64,000 bases of DNA from contig NC_049992.1 in NCBI RefSeq assembly GCF_000003815.2, forward strand, positions 4,212,998 through 4,276,997, in the 5' to 3' direction. The stretch comes from Branchiostoma floridae (Eukaryota > Chordata > Leptocardii > Amphioxiformes > Branchiostomatidae). The stretch's first letter is position 1; each line of letters begins with the position of its first letter. The position numbers and the translations under genes were made by a program. Below the pieces are notes generated by a model. It was not told the origin of the DNA. It ran no database searches and saw nothing but the letters and a program-made list of their open reading frames with translations. Of this stretch, positions 9,664 to 22,900 are shown piece by piece.

Positions 9664-12600
9664 ACAGCACGAAATCTGGTATTTAAGCAAGCTTAAACTC
9701 AACGTAAACGCGACGTTTCTGCACCCTTTCCGCAACTTAACGACATCTATCCGCGAACGTAAAGATCCCCTTTAATGTTACCTTTACGTTGGCACTTATA
9801 TGTACTTATATGCACTCCTCACGTGCCTTTCCGCAACTATTAGACGCTTAAAGGCGTCGTTAATGACAGTTTTTCGTAACCTATACGGGAGGAAAGTATG
9901 CGTTTATTAAGACCTTTCTGCACCCTTTCCGCAACTTAACGACATCTATCCGTGAACGTAAAGATTCCCTTTAATGCACTTATATGTACGTTTCGGCACT
10001 CCTTCACGTGCCTTTCCGCAACTATTAGACGCTTAAAGGCGTCGTTAATGACAGATTTTCGTAACCTATACGGGCGGAAAGCACGCGTTTCTTAAGACCT
10101 TTCCGTGATCTTTTGACCACATTTACAGTCGATTTCCGTCACGATTTCCCCACGTTTATGTGTCGTTTACACACCCTGAAAGGCACGCGAAGAAGTGCAG
10201 AAACGTACTTATCCGAACGCTTTCCGTGATCTTTCCTTGGACTAAAGTTGTCATTTATTTTTAGTAAAGGCGGCGTAAGTTTAAACCTTTCCGCATCTTT
10301 AGGTAGGCTTTATGTGTTTTGTGTGGCTTAAATTGCAACTTTTGCATCGGGTATGCGTGTCTTATTTGGTGTGAATCATACCTACACCGGTATCTATGGC
10401 TTTGCCGTCTAAACTATCTTGTGAGTCCAATTGTGGACTTGGATTGGTCGACCGAGGGAACAATCGGTGTACAATATCCATGCACGAATCTCCGCTACAT
10501 TTAAGTCCACAATTTGGAGTCCAGTGTCGGGCGATACGCCTGGAAAGACATCATTTCAAGCAGCATAGTTCCATCTGGCCATCACATTAGGAAAAATCCG
10601 CTGAGATTCCCGAAGACGGGTACTGTTTTGTGATGAACAGGCCGTGCTCTCCATATCTCCGCCAGCTTATGCTGGTCAAGATGACACAGTCTTGAATTCA
10701 CCCTGAGTTGTGCCCCTTTGAAGACTCTCCAACATACTCCGTTTCTGGCAAGCCTTGAGTGTCCTATGGTTATGTCCGTTCCGTCCTGTAGTTCCGTTCG
10801 AATCCATTTGCGGCAAAGCCACGCCGATAATCCGTGTGTTGAAACGGATCCAAGGCTCCTTCTTGACTTGTCCCGAAACAGACGCCCTGCAAACTGGTTT
10901 CTTCTATAAATTATGGTATATTCGTTAGGTTTAAAAAACCCACCTTTGTCTGTCATTGGATAACGCCCTATCACATGACTGGCCTCTTCTGGGAGCTGCT
11001 AATTAGAAATTCAATGCCGCGTTGTTCGTTATTCATAGTTGACGGCGAATAAATTTGAATTTGAAAAACACCATCCCCTTTGTACGCTGTTTAGCCAATG
11101 TTAAGCTAAACACAACTGTTACCACACTAGAAAATACCAGCCTTTCTGGGAGAACGTGATTATTGCTTGTAGATAATAAATGTTCTTCCAGATGATAAGA
11201 AAGTTTTTTTGTACAATTATATAAACAGCAAACCCGCTATATTCCCATGATACGTTACCGCGTAGTGAGGACGCTATGTCGTCGGGATGCCAAGCTGCAA
11301 GGCACAGCCACCCGCGAGCGACATACTGCACAGGCCGCCCAGTACTAGTCCTCTTACCCTGAACGGGAACATGCCGTAATTATGACCACCAATCTTCGGG
11401 GGCATGTACCCAGTCCTCCCGGCGACTGTTGTTTCCTTTCAACAAGGAGGTTAAATATTTAATTTCCTTGCTTTCAACGCTACCTCTCCAACATCTTTTT
11501 CTGTAACTATCAATATTAATCTCCACCTCTGTAAAGAAAGTTCAGAGAGTTTTCTGAAAAGTAAGCTCAAAGGCAAAGGTAACGGAACGATATCGGTAAC
11601 ATACGATAGATCTACTACTGGAAAAAGTAAACGCTACCTTTCCGACATCTTTCTTGCACCTGTACATAGCATCTTTTTGTGTAAAGTGAGCTCAATGGTA
11701 ACGTAAAGACATTGGAAAGATACCATATGTTCCATGAGGATATTTTGATTTTCCTGGTTTCGTCAAACACGCTAACACAGAATGAGTTATTCAGGCGAGG
11801 TCGCTACTTTAGTGAGAGGCGCATGTGGTATATTGAGTGGAAAATACTCGTAATTTGGTAAAAGCAATGCCTCTTTTAAGAATAATAATTAACGCTACCT
11901 TTCCGTTTGCACCTATACATTCCAAAAATTGTATCTGCTATATGTAAGTTTTAACCAGGAGCAAATGTTGCTTATCTTGGTTAAACTCAACACGTTAACA
12001 CAGCAGGGGCTATTCAGGCGAAGCTGCTGCGTTAGTGAGGGCGCATGTGGTATATTGAGCGGAAAATAATGCCTCTTCTTCAAATAATGATTAACGCTAC
12101 CTTTCCGACATCTTTTTTCCACCTATACATAAAAGAGGGGAGGTTTGCTTAAACCTCCCCCCTTTTATGTAAAGTCAGCTCAAATGTAACGGAAAGACAT
12201 CGGAAAGATTGTATCTTTTATATGTAGCTTTCACACAGGACGAGATTTGCTTTTCTTTGTTAAACTTAACACGCAAACACAGCAGGAGCTATTCATTTGA
12301 AGCCGCTGCTTTAGTAAGCGACGCATGTGGTATATTGAGCGGAAAATACTCTTAATTTGGTAAAAGTAATGCCTCTTCTTCAAGTAATGATTAACGCTAC
12401 TTTTCCGACACCCTTTTTCCACCTATACATAAAAGGGGGGAGGTTTGCTTAAACCTCCCCCCTTTTATGTAAAGTCAGCTCAAATGTAACGGAAAGACAT
12501 CGGAAAGATTGTATCTGTTATATGTAACTTTCACAAAGGAGATTTGCTTTTCTTGGTTAAACTTAACACGCAAACACTATTCATTTGAAGCCGCTGCTTA

Positions 12601-13429
12601 AGTGAACGGCGCATGTGGTATATTGAGCGGAAAATACTCTTGATTTGGTAAAAGCAATGCCTCTTCTTCAAGTAATGATTAACGCTACCTTTCCGACATC
12701 TTTTTTCCGCCTATACATAAAAGGGGGGAGGTTTGCTTAAACCTCCCCCCTTTTATGTAAAGTCAGCTCAAATGTAACGGAAAGATATCGGAAAGATTGT
12801 ACATGTATCTGTTATATGTAGCTTTCACACAGGATATTTACTTTTCTTGGTTAAACTAAACACGCAAACACAGCAGGAGCTATTCATTTGAAGCCGCTGC
12901 TTTATTGAACGGCGCATGTGGTATATTGAGCGGAAAATACTCTTAATTTGGTAAAAGCAATGCCTCTTCTTAGAAATAAACGCTACCATACCTATACATA
13001 AAAGGGGGAGGTCTCCATAGATCTATACTGATAAGAGTATGTAAAATGAGATCAATTGTAACGGAAGGGCAATGAAAATATATCATCTCCTATTGGTAAT
13101 TTCCACCTTAGAGAACCACGAAAATTAAAAAAAGGCGAAGGTTAACTGATTGTATGTGAACGTATGGTCGGTTCAAAGCCTGTAGATGTTTTCTGTACAT
13201 AAGCAATACCCGTTTCATATACGGCGCATATAAGGATGCTTAAAGGTTATGTAAAGATATGACATGTATTTAATCTGCCTTAACGAATACGGAAAGGTTA
13301 CGGAAATGTAAAACCATGGTTTCCGTGGTCTTTACGATACCGTAAACTCTGCGGAAATATTTTCCCACCTTTAGGCTACATTTAAGTATCTCGGAAAGTG
13401 TGCTTAAATATTCGTTTTCGTGCTGTGTA
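9664..13429. mobile_element. About 3.8-kb foldback-like element with subterminal repeats
   Basis: The left end CACAGCACGAAATCTGG, followed by TATTTAAGCA, mirrors the right end, where TGCTTAAATATTCG is followed by TTTTCGTGCTGTG. Both halves are filled with TTTCCG/CGGAAAG words pointing inward and outward. The left half has two about 200-bp copies of a unit containing CTGCACCCTTTCCGCAAC (about 9712 and 9908). The right half has hairpin-bearing tandem units (about 12093-12800). No transposase is visible. The 130-residue minus-strand open frame at 10582-10974 is unlike any protein I recognise. I read it as a non-autonomous DNA transposon. A TAT flank occurs at both ends, but the target duplication is not settled. 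Confidence 0.65.
11893..13075. repeat. Tandem units of about 300 bp, each ending in a hairpin
   Basis: The core unit carries AACGCTACCTTTCCGAC, a palindrome near 12127-12168 (GGGGAGGTTTGC facing TTAAACCTCCCC), then CAAATGTAACGGAAAGACAT. Further copies of the palindrome lie near 12427-12467 and 12716-12757, with a degenerate one near 13000. Each unit also repeats GGTATATTGAGCGGAAAATA. Confidence 0.85.
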
Positions 13430-14180
13430 TATCCAACAGGCTAAACAGTACCCAACTGCCCCCAGAGATCTTCATGCACACTCTAAAGGGGAGGGGTTCT
13501 TTTCAATAATATTATTGTTGCTGTCCCAGAAACTTCTCCCATATATCAGTTGATTTGATCATGACTGACCTACAAATACTTATTCAGCACTAAGCACAGG
13601 TACGTAGACTTACGATATAGATAGAATTATATTGCACGACAATTGTACATGATGCAATGTATGGCAACAACTATTACACAAAGTACAAAACAGAGGTATA
13701 GGATAAAGCTTACCAACCTAGTTAACATAACAATAAGGGCTGACATCATTCTTTGGTATGAGCAGGCTAATCATTAGTTACGGTATTCTTTCTAATAGCA
13801 GAGCAGAGCAGTCCTTGATATATTTGCCTATTTTGTATATATGTGCAGCTACGTCAATAAACTTTAGACATCCAGATAATACGATACACGATGTAACAGC
13901 TACTCGAGCAAGTGAATAGACTTGGAAATGGTCAGAAGTTTCAGACAGCATACAGTCTTTGGCAATCGTCAAATGCTGTCTAAAACGTCCGATCGCTTCC
14001 AGATTTCATCCAGGTCCTTGCGTAACACTTCCTTTGCGTATGTCACTATCTGGATTGCGCTTTAGATATATTTAGGGTGGGTTGAATACCTCATTCCCCG
14101 GGTGTGTCCCTTTTTCCAAAAGCTTTTGTATAAAAAAATAAAGGAGATATTTAATACATGTAAAATTTACCATATTGTAA
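13430..14180. other. No gene seen
   Basis: AT-rich sequence between the foldback-like element and the tail exon. Block 13870-13950 again resembles the ACTCAAGCAACT...GTCAGAAGTTTCAGAC repeat seen near 7950 and 44755. A 5' UTR exon for the 14191 tail gene is expected upstream but not identifiable. Confidence 0.4.
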
Positions 14181-14190
14181 TTACAGAAAA

Positions 14191-14976
14191 ATGGAGGTAC
14201 GTGGTGCAAGACTGTCCGCCAAAAAACAGCATGTTCATAAAGGCGTGGATGATGGAGATGTTCCGCCGCCATTGCCGCCAAAACCTCATCAACCACCAAA
14301 AAAGTACGAAGACGTGGATCCTCATGGTGAGAGTATCCTTGCATTGAGTTCTGGGCCTAAACAAAAGCGTGATAAAAGAGTAGACGATAGAAATGTCCCG
14401 CCGCCATTGCCGGCCAGAAATCTACCGCCAAGCACGTACGAAGACGTGGATCCTCATGGTGACAGTATCCTTGCATTGAGTTCCGGGCCTAAACAAAATG
14501 GTGATAAAAGAGTAGACGGTAGAAATGTCCCGCCACCATTGCCGGCCAGAAACCTACCGCCAAACACGTACGAAGACGTGGATCCAAATGGTGACAGTGT
14601 CATTGTGTTGGGTTCTGGGCTACAACGCGCTGTACCTAAAGAGCCCCTACCTCGAAAACGTACAGAAACGGACAAAGAAAATGAACTCTCGAAAGGAAGA
14701 AATGAAGAAGAAGCCAACAGAAAGTATGAAGACGTGGATCCCGTTGGTTACGGTATCTTAGAAGAGTCCAAACAGGCGTGCCGAAAGAACGAAGGGTTGG
14801 ATCTAGGGTCCAGCGGTGTAAATGTGATATTAAACTCTGGTTTGAAACGCGCATTACCCGACTTACCCCCTCCTCGCAAACTCGGAAAAGGAGACGACGT
14901 GGCGGTGTGTCCAATGCAAAATGATGAATCGTGCTCGGATCCGTTCAACAAACCAGGGAACAGCGCTGGACATTAA
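14191..14976 (+). CDS. Orphan tail copy 1: four YEDVDP modules, premature stop before the splice donor
   Basis: An open frame of 261 residues, preceded by an acceptor (TTACAG|AAAAATGG) that implies an upstream non-coding exon. Tyrosine modules start at about residues 39 ([12 protein letters not shown]), 83 ([12 protein letters not shown]), 127 (YEDVDPNGDSVI) and 179 (YEDVDPVGYGIL). Proline modules are PPPLPPKPHQPP at 25 and [11 protein letters not shown] at 70 and 114. The end, GLKRALPDLPPPRKL then SCSDPFNKPGN, matches the 46000 copy. That copy continues in phase 1 into GTATGTCC. Here the same donor is kept at 14983, but a TAA at 14974-14976 stands where the other has GAA. No transmembrane or EGF exon follows. 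It is either a recently broken receptor or a gene for a soluble adaptor-like tail. Confidence 0.75.
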   Translation: MEVRGARLSAKKQHVHKGVDDGDVPPPLPPKPHQPPKKYEDVDPHGESILALSSGPKQKRDKRVDDRNVPPPLPARNLPPSTYEDVDPHGDSILALSSGPKQNGDKRVDGRNVPPPLPARNLPPNTYEDVDPNGDSVIVLGSGLQRAVPKEPLPRKRTETDKENELSKGRNEEEANRKYEDVDPVGYGILEESKQACRKNEGLDLGSSGVNVILNSGLKRALPDLPPPRKLGKGDDVAVCPMQNDESCSDPFNKPGNSAGH

Positions 14977-15834
14977 ACGGAAGGTATGTCCATTATTGTG
15001 CAACACATCTACCCACATTCTTTACATTTTAAGCGTAAAACGTTACAATACATGTACAATATCATTCCGTCACCACTCATGTAATGCAATGCCTGTCTTA
15101 ACTTCATAATTATACAGCTATACTTCCTTCTTTTTGGTTACAAGTTTTTTGTCATTTATCTGATGAGTATGGCCGCAGTACTTACGTAACAAAACAGAAA
15201 CAAGTATAGTGCATTAATGGCTTATCCCTTACAGTAAGATATATATTGTGTAACCCGAGTTTTCATGACTTGATGTGTATCAATAGATAGCATACGATTT
15301 AAAGCATAGCTGTATTTAACAGAGAGCTTGGAGCATGTCCATACAATATATTATTTTAGTTAAATATGCCATAAATGATATAAAGTCCTTGTGAAATTAT
15401 AATTTGGTTGGTATGCTATCATATCATCAGCTCAAGCTATGGGTGGGCGTTCATTTTGCATATGGCCTTATTCAAAATTAGTCTGGTCTACGTCCTGTTT
15501 ACGCTTGGGGCTTTTACATAACAACCCCAGTTATTGTGAGTTATCAGCACCTAAGCTGGAAATACCCCCATAGAAACCGTCTGCTTAACTTTTCTTTTCA
15601 TTTCATAATAGCTCATACCTATAGCCTACAAAGGTTGTTAAATCGAAAGGTTCTGGGTTCGATTCCTTTAATAATATGTTTATTGCAAATTCTTGCCCGA
15701 GAGCTAATTGTAGGTACAAGCAACATGTAAAATAAGGAAAATACAAAGGTGCTAGGAACTACATTCTATGACTATGCTGTGCTACTGAAGTGTACATTAT
15801 ACTGGTTTTGTTGGGTTTGACTTCTTCTTTTTAG
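14977..15834. other. No gene seen
   Basis: AT-rich sequence following the tail copy. A GTATGTCC donor at about 14983 is retained, but no partner exon is visible. A tRNA-like B-box word (GGTTCTGGGTTCGATTCC near 15649) occurs without an accompanying tRNA fold. Confidence 0.4.
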
Positions 15835-16045
15835 GCAGTGGAAGATATGCTCCGACGTTGTGTCCTTGGAAAGGGCACTTTACACGGATTTTTTCACTTA
15901 TGTGTAAATGTGTACATAGCTTCGGTAAGGAGCGTCCTTCGGGTAGGATGTTATGCAGGCCCCATGTTTCAGGAGAGCCACACCTCGAGCACGTAAAAGA
16001 ATGCATCACACTTATCGAAAAGAGTAGGGGCTCTTTTCGGTGTGA
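15835..16045 (+). repeat. SINE-like interspersed repeat
   Basis: The segment contains CTTGGAAAGGGCACTTTACA, GCTTCGGTAAGGAGCGTCC, CAGGAGAGCCACACCTCG and CGAAAAGAGTAGGGGCTC. This texture recurs in amphioxus DNA, and a related stretch occurs at 45090-45290. No protein is encoded. Assignment to a SINE class is from general familiarity, not a search. Confidence 0.5.
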
Positions 16046-17430
16046 GTAAATCGATTCAGTCTGTCCTACTATGCAGTTTGTACTCCTCAGTTCAAAACTG
16101 GTTTGTTACGCCATAAGGAGGTTTAACAGACAACAAACAACATCATCATTATTTATCGTGATTGTTTATCCGGCCGTTTTCATATATTCAAACATGGTTT
16201 AAATCATACAAAGTAGCTGCGAAGGGAACAAATAAAAGATGTAGATAAATACATATGTATATATCGGGAAAATTCCAAGGTCAAAGAAGATAGGAAAACA
16301 TTTGTTATTTTTCGATCATTGGTTCAACCTTCCATAATGCAGGTAACGTACTTTGGCCAAACATTCTTTTATTTGCACGCTCGCATCAGTTTTGGATGTC
16401 ATCCATATAATCAAATCAACGTGGCCCAATTAAACGTCCCTGTACGTCACCATGTGTTACTTATGTGTCAACTCCAGAACAGATTAGATGGGACTTAAAC
16501 AAAGTTACTTCGCAGAGCACAGAACATACATTGTATCTTGGACTCAACAGGCTACACTCAAAACCATATATGGAAGTCTTCCACAGCTATCGCAGAAACT
16601 AACTCAAGGAAGGGTAACATTTGCGGGACACTGTTAACGTTGCCGAGCAAAACAGGAATTAGTGTCTTCTGTTCTTCTATGGAAACCAAGTGGCCGGGTA
16701 CATTGCAGAAGTTTGACTTTTACGGACACTTTAACTAGAGACTCTGGTATTGATTTCGAGAACCTAGAGCAAGCTATGTCAGATAGGGCCCTATGAGGTG
16801 AAATATGTTTTAGTCCTATGAGGTGAAATATGTTTTAGCCTGGTCCCGACCTCCGGTCGCTGATGTATGTATGTGTCACTTATGATTCAGGCCCACTGTA
16901 AAGCCACTGAGCTGAGTCAACCTCAGGTCAACATAACAGAACTGAACAGAGTTTGGAGACCCTATACCTTATTTAGTATAGTAACGTTGTATGTGGGTTG
17001 TTGGAAAAATGAAGTGGAGGGTTGGTTATGACTTCTTGCCAAGCCTGTGCAGCGTAGGATACCACTTTTCTTCACAAATTCCAAATAATTGTTAGAACAT
17101 TGTAAGCTATTTACATTGCTAGCTAGGAAATTTATCTACATACGCACATCACTATAGAGCGGTACTTGGGCAGTGATGCCTTCTAGCGACCTTCAGCGTA
17201 CATGCACCCGGAAATCTGGTGCTCTGCTCAGCAAATAAAAACAAATCGCAAGTACATATAGAAAGTAGTGCCTTATATGGAATCATGGTGTTTTATTTTT
17301 CCTTTCATGAAGATTTAAATGTACTGACTTCATGAAACAAACAGTCTGGTAATACCGTATGCTTTGCCTTTGAGTTCTGAAATGAATAATTATCTTTGCT
17401 AAGGGTAGGTTTTTGGTAGCGTTTAAATAT
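16046..17430. other. No gene seen; small 26-bp duplication
   Basis: No gene is supported. At about 16789-16838 a CCTATGAGGTGAAATATGTT block is duplicated in tandem. The rest is unremarkable AT-rich sequence. Confidence 0.5.
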
Positions 17431-17799
17431 AATGTATGTGCAGGGCTCGAAATACCACCTGCATATGCAGGTTAGTGCAGGTAAAATTGCAGCTGTGCAG
17501 GTATTTCTGGTGTCTACCTGCACCTAACCTGGACTGGTCCATGTACTGTGTTTTATACATAAATGTCCTATGGTATAGGTGCATGTGGATTGTTGAGAAG
17601 GGGCTGCACGAGCAACCTCCATGGAGGAGCTCTACAGAGCTGACCTCCATGGAGGTTGCTCGTTCAGCCCTCCAGCTCCACCGTGCGAGCTCTATGCGCT
17701 ATGAATACAAACACTTGGTTCTCGTCACCTTCATGGAATTTTTAGTACGACATGGAGGAGGTTCTCTCGTAGAGGACAAACAACCGGACTGAACTAGCA

Positions 17800-19950
17800 G
17801 CTGTACGCAAAACATGGTACACGGGCTATGAATGTTTTTTGATTCACGTCACCCAAAACCAATTGATCTTAGCGCTTTATACAGTAACAAAGGGCTGTTT
17901 GAGTAGCGCTCTACGGGTTATGACTGTAAACACTTGGTTCACGAAACCCAAAACAAATCGGTCTTAGGGCTCCGTTCAGAGATACTGTAAACAACAAACA
18001 CACGGAGCCGATAGCTGTTTGAGCAGCTCCACGGGCTATATGAATGTAAACACTTGGTTCACGTCACCATCAACAAATCGGTGTTTAGGGCTCCATACAG
18101 AGATACTGTAAACAACAAACACACTGAGCCGATAACTGATCGAGCAACTCCACGGGCTATATGAATGTAAACACTTGGTTCACGTCACCATCAACAAATC
18201 GGTGTTTAGGGCTCTATACAGGGATACTGTAAACAACAAACACACTGAGCCGATAACTGATCGAGCAACTCCACGGGCTATATGAATGTAAACACTTGGT
18301 TCACGTCACCATCAACAAATCGGTGTTTAGGGCTCCATACAGAGATACTGTAAACAACAAACACACGGAGCCGAAAGCTGTTTGAGCAGCTCCACGGGCT
18401 ATATAAATGTAAACACTTGGTTCACGTCACCATCAACAAATCGGTGTTTAGGGCTCCATACAGAGGTACTGTAAACAACAAACACACTGAGCCGACAACT
18501 GATCGAGCAACTCCACGGGCTATATGAATGTAAACACTTGGTTCACGTCACCATCAACAAATCGGTGTTTAGGGCTCTATACAGAGATGCTGTAAACAAC
18601 AAACACACTGAGCCGATAACTGATCGAGCAACTCCACGGGCTATATGAATGTAAACACTTGGTTCACGTCACCATCAACAAATCGGTGTTTAGGGCTCCA
18701 TACAGAGGTACTGTAAACAACAAACACACTGAGCCGACAACTGATCGAGCAACTCCACGGGCTATATGAATGTAAACACTTGGTTCACGTCACCATCAAC
18801 AAATCGGTGTTTAGGGCTCTATACAGAGATGCTGTAAACAACAAACACACTGAGCCGATAACTGATCGAGCAACTCCACGGGCTATATGAATGTAAACAC
18901 TTGGTTCACGTCACCATCAACAAATCGGTGTTTAGGGCTCCATACAGAGATACTGTAAACAACAAACACACGGAGCCGATAGCTGTTTGAGCAGCTCCAC
19001 GGGCTATATAAATGTAAACACTTGGTTCACGTCACCATCAACAAATCGGTGTTTAGGGCTCCATACAGAGATATTGTAAACAACAAACACACGGAGCCGA
19101 TAGCTGTTTGAGCAGCTCCACGGGCTATATGAATGTAAACACTTGGTTCACGTCACCATCAACAAATCGGTGTTTAGGGCTCTATACAGGGATACTGTAA
19201 ACAACAAACACACGGAGCCGATAACTGATCGAGCAACTCCACGGGCTATATGAATGTAAACACTTGGTTCACGTCACCTCCAACAAATCGGTGTTTAGGG
19301 CTCCATACAGAGATATTGTAAACAACAAACACACGGAGCCGAAAGCTGTTTGAGCAGCTCCACGGGCTATANNNNNNNNNNNNNNNNNNNNNNNNNNNNN
19401 NNNNNNNNNNNNNNNNNNNNNNNNNNNNNNNNNNNNNNNNNNNNNNNNNNNNNNNNNNNNNNNNNNNNNNNNNNNNNNNNNNNNNNNNNNNNNNNNNNNN
19501 NNNNNNNNNNNNNNNNNNNNNNNNNNNNNNNNNNNNNNNNNNNNNNNNNNNNNNNNNNNNNNNNNNNNNNNNNNNNNNNNNNNNNNNNNNNNNNNNNNNN
19601 NNNNNNNNNNNNNNNNNNNNNNNNNNNNNNNNNNNNNNNNNNNNNNNNNNNNNNNNNNNNNNNNNNNNNNNNNNNNNNNNNNNNNNNNNNNNNNNNNNNT
19701 TCACGTCACCCAAAACAAATCGGTCACAGGTTTGTCCAAGCAGCCCTCTACGGGCTTTTGAATGTAAACATTTGGTTCACGTCACCCAAAACAAATCGGT
19801 CAGAGGTCTGTCCAAGCAGCGCTCCACGGGCTTTGAATGTAAAAAGTTGATTCAAGTCACCCAAACAAATCGGTCTTAGGGCTCTATACGGTAAACGGAG
19901 GGCTGTTTGAGCAGCTCTACGGGCTATATATGTAAAGATTTGGTTCACGT
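17800..19950 (+). repeat. Left-arm satellite array, 121-bp unit
   Basis: About a dozen intact copies lie before the gap, with diverged edge copies at both ends. Landmarks per unit are AACACTTGGTTCACGTCACC, ATCGGTGTTTAGGGCTC, ACTGTAAACAACAAACACAC and GAGCAACTCCACGGGCTAT. Units alternate between variants (CTGATCGAGCAACT and CTGTTTGAGCAGCT), which suggests higher-order structure. The right arm holds the same unit in inverse orientation. Confidence 0.95.
19372..19699. other. Assembly gap (328 N) inside the satellite array
   Basis: A run of N inside the left satellite array. Its length (328) is not a round placeholder, so it may be an estimated size. Open frames that cross it are artefacts. Confidence 0.99.
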
Positions 19951-19959
19951 GAATTACCC

Positions 19960-22900
19960 AAGAAAGTGAATATTTTTTTCTTCAAGCGGATTTTTGGTCA
20001 CAGAATAGTGAGTTGGGAAAAGTACTAGTAGTCGGAATTTATCGGTTCGCTCCCTTCACGTGGTGACCCAACCTCTGCTGAGAGAATACTGATAATTGTT
20101 TGCCATTGTAAAGAATGCAGAAACTTCGCACCTTTATGCTAATTCTGTTTTGGTTTACTTCAGGCTCAGCCCTGTAACAAGTTTGTAGACATCTTTGGCA
20201 AATTATCCTCCTTTGCTGGCTAATTCCTTCCCCAGCTTATGTTACTTTTTTAATGCCAGCGGAGAAATCTGCTTGGAGATTAACATTTTTGGTTCAATAC
20301 GAAAAAACAACACATATGGCTTCATAAAGATATATTTTGACCTGTTATGAGGAGATCTCTAAAGAAGGGGTGCCTGCTTTTATAAGAATATATATAACGG
20401 CTTTCGTAAAATGTACGAATTTATAGTTATTTTATACGATTCATTACCAAAAACACACGGATTTGAATACAAATGAGCTTTGCGAAATGCACACTAAATT
20501 TGCGACTAGTAGAGCTCTTATGCATTCCGTAAAAACAAGGACGTTCTATCAGACATTGGTAAAAACAACCCATTAATTGAATGAAGCGGTTTGTTGGCTC
20601 TCGCCAGGAATGCCCGAAGTTCGCACCTCCGTGCTAATCCGAAATCGCCCTTACCACACCAGGACACTGACGCCGGAAGCAGCTGGCTTATCGTCGTATA
20701 ACTTTCCAAGCAGATGTTGGTCGAGTAAAATTTCCCCGCTGGTCCTACCGGCATATGAGATGTTCACAATGTTGAAGACTCTACTAACCTGTACATGCTA
20801 GATTGGAGAGTGGGTCATGTAGTCTGGTAGAGCAAAAATGATATAAGGTCCGTGGGAAGAGTACTATAATGTCAAAGTACAGTTTTCGCAAACTATCTTT
20901 GACTACTAGTATTGAATCAATATTAATCTCAAAGGTTTTAATATTGAACACAAGTTTGTAAGCTCTTCACAATTCAGGCAAAGGACACCTTTTGTGATCA
21001 CTACACTCCTTCGTCTGAGTTTGGTACTTATTAAGTCTATTAACCTTAGGCCTGATCTGATTGGCGATCAAAGAAACACACAAATCTGACTTAATTCATA
21101 TGAGTTTTACGGAATCCATACGAACCTTTAGAGCTCGTATGAATTCCGCAAATATGTCCTGAATACACCCCTGTAACGACAGACATGGTACATCATGTAT
21201 GCTTCACCTTCAAGAAATCATATTTCTCAAACCACCCCCTTCCCACCACACTCACAAACACGACTGTAACAATGATTTTTCTCTTTCATGGCAAATCAAA
21301 ACAACCCTTTCATTGAATGAAGCAATCGGTGAAATGTTTTTCGCTCTCGCAAGGAAAGCTGGAAGTTCGCACCCCGTGCTAATCCGACGGACATCGGCTT
21401 TACCACGCCGTAAACAGCTTCCTGACTAGAGAGGCCTATAACTTTCCAAGCAGAGGTTGGTGCAGAAAAGTGTGATCCTTTACTCCAATGTCACTTTCTC
21501 CATTGGTCCTACCGGCACATGTGAAGGTCAAGATGTTCTCTACAAACCTGTACATGCTGGCTTGGTCATATAGTCCGTTAAAGTGATAAAGTCAAAGTAC
21601 AAGCCTTAGGTTTTAATATCCAACACTAATGGTGGGTACAAGCAAGGAGGTGAGAAAACTTTCTTAGTACGAGGTTTGCAACATTGGTGGGTACTGTTAT
21701 AAACCATCATTACTACATACCAATTATCAAGTATATCATTATTCTATTGGAGAACTTTGCACGCTAGTATGAGGTTTCTCCCATTCAAGCACGTATCCCG
21801 CTCCACTTAGAATGTACCCGCAGTCGCCTTCGGTGCACTGTCTTCGAACGGGACAGTAGTGTATTTTATGGGGGGGGGGATCTTGGTTCGCGATTTTAAA
21901 CACTACATAAGTTCTCTTAGACATTACATAAGTTCGAGCAAGGACGTTCGAGGAAGGGGGTTTGCCGAGGAAGGGTGTTCGCTTAGGAAGGGAGTTTGCC
22001 GAGGAAGGGAGTTTCGCCTTCCACAGCAAACTGGCACAAGACAACCTAGCCAACGTTGAAAATCGTCAGTGTTCTGGTGCCCACCCCAATAATAACCAGA
22101 CCTGTTCGAGGACTACAACTGAGGATATACTAGTACCCACAGGGGGTTTATACATATATCATTATCTGTATTTTTTTATGTTACGACATAACCTTTGCTT
22201 TATCAATTTTTCTAGAGTAACTGATAACAAAGGCATAAAGCACTGTACATGTACAACTGATGAAAAATACATTAGATACCTACAGCACCCACTGATCTCT
22301 ATCCATATAAACATTGCACACGGTAGGCCAAGTTTAGATTTACAGCTCAAATAGTTCTAAAGAAAAATGTTATGTTACTGCCAGTTACTGACCAACCTAT
22401 CTTTGATGTTCATGATCCTCAGAATCAACACTTGTACATGTATGGAAAGGTTATTTGCAACAAATTACTTCATACAGAGGTTTCGAGAAGCTCGTTGTTC
22501 TGTCAAGCAGAGGTTGGTGGGAAAATCGCGACCTTTTCCTTTCATAATTTTTTTCGACCTTCCAAAAAAATATGAATCAAAGGAAATGGTCACGATTTTC
22601 CCCACGGACCTCTGTTTGGGGACTACGTCATAGGCCAGAAAGCCAGCTGCTTCTGGCGTCAGTGTTCTGGTGTGGCAAGGACGCGCTTTGAGACGATTTC
22701 TGATTAGCACGGAGGTGCGAACTTTCAGCTTTCCTTGCGAGAGCCGACATATAAACAATGCACCGCTTGCTTCATTCAATAATCGGGTTGTTTTTTGTTC
22801 TTTCAACCTTTGTATCAAACCAAGGATTTTTTAAGCTCCTTGATCAAACCATACAAAAAATTAATAATTATTACAAGTGTTTGTGTGCATTGCGCGCGCG

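Noticed and set aside
10582-10974. 130-codon minus-strand frame
   Set aside because: It has no recognisable domain, lies inside a repeat-rich element and has no second supporting feature.
15600-15670. tRNA gene suggested by GGTTCTGGGTTCGATTCC
   Set aside because: A B-box-like word is present but no A box, anticodon arm or acceptor stem could be paired.
18000-19371. CRISPR-like array from regularly spaced repeats
   Set aside because: There are no unique spacers: the whole 121-bp unit repeats, the genome is animal and the array is mirrored in the other arm.
19246-19850. Open frames crossing the 328-N gap
   Set aside because: They consist mostly of unknown residues in satellite DNA.
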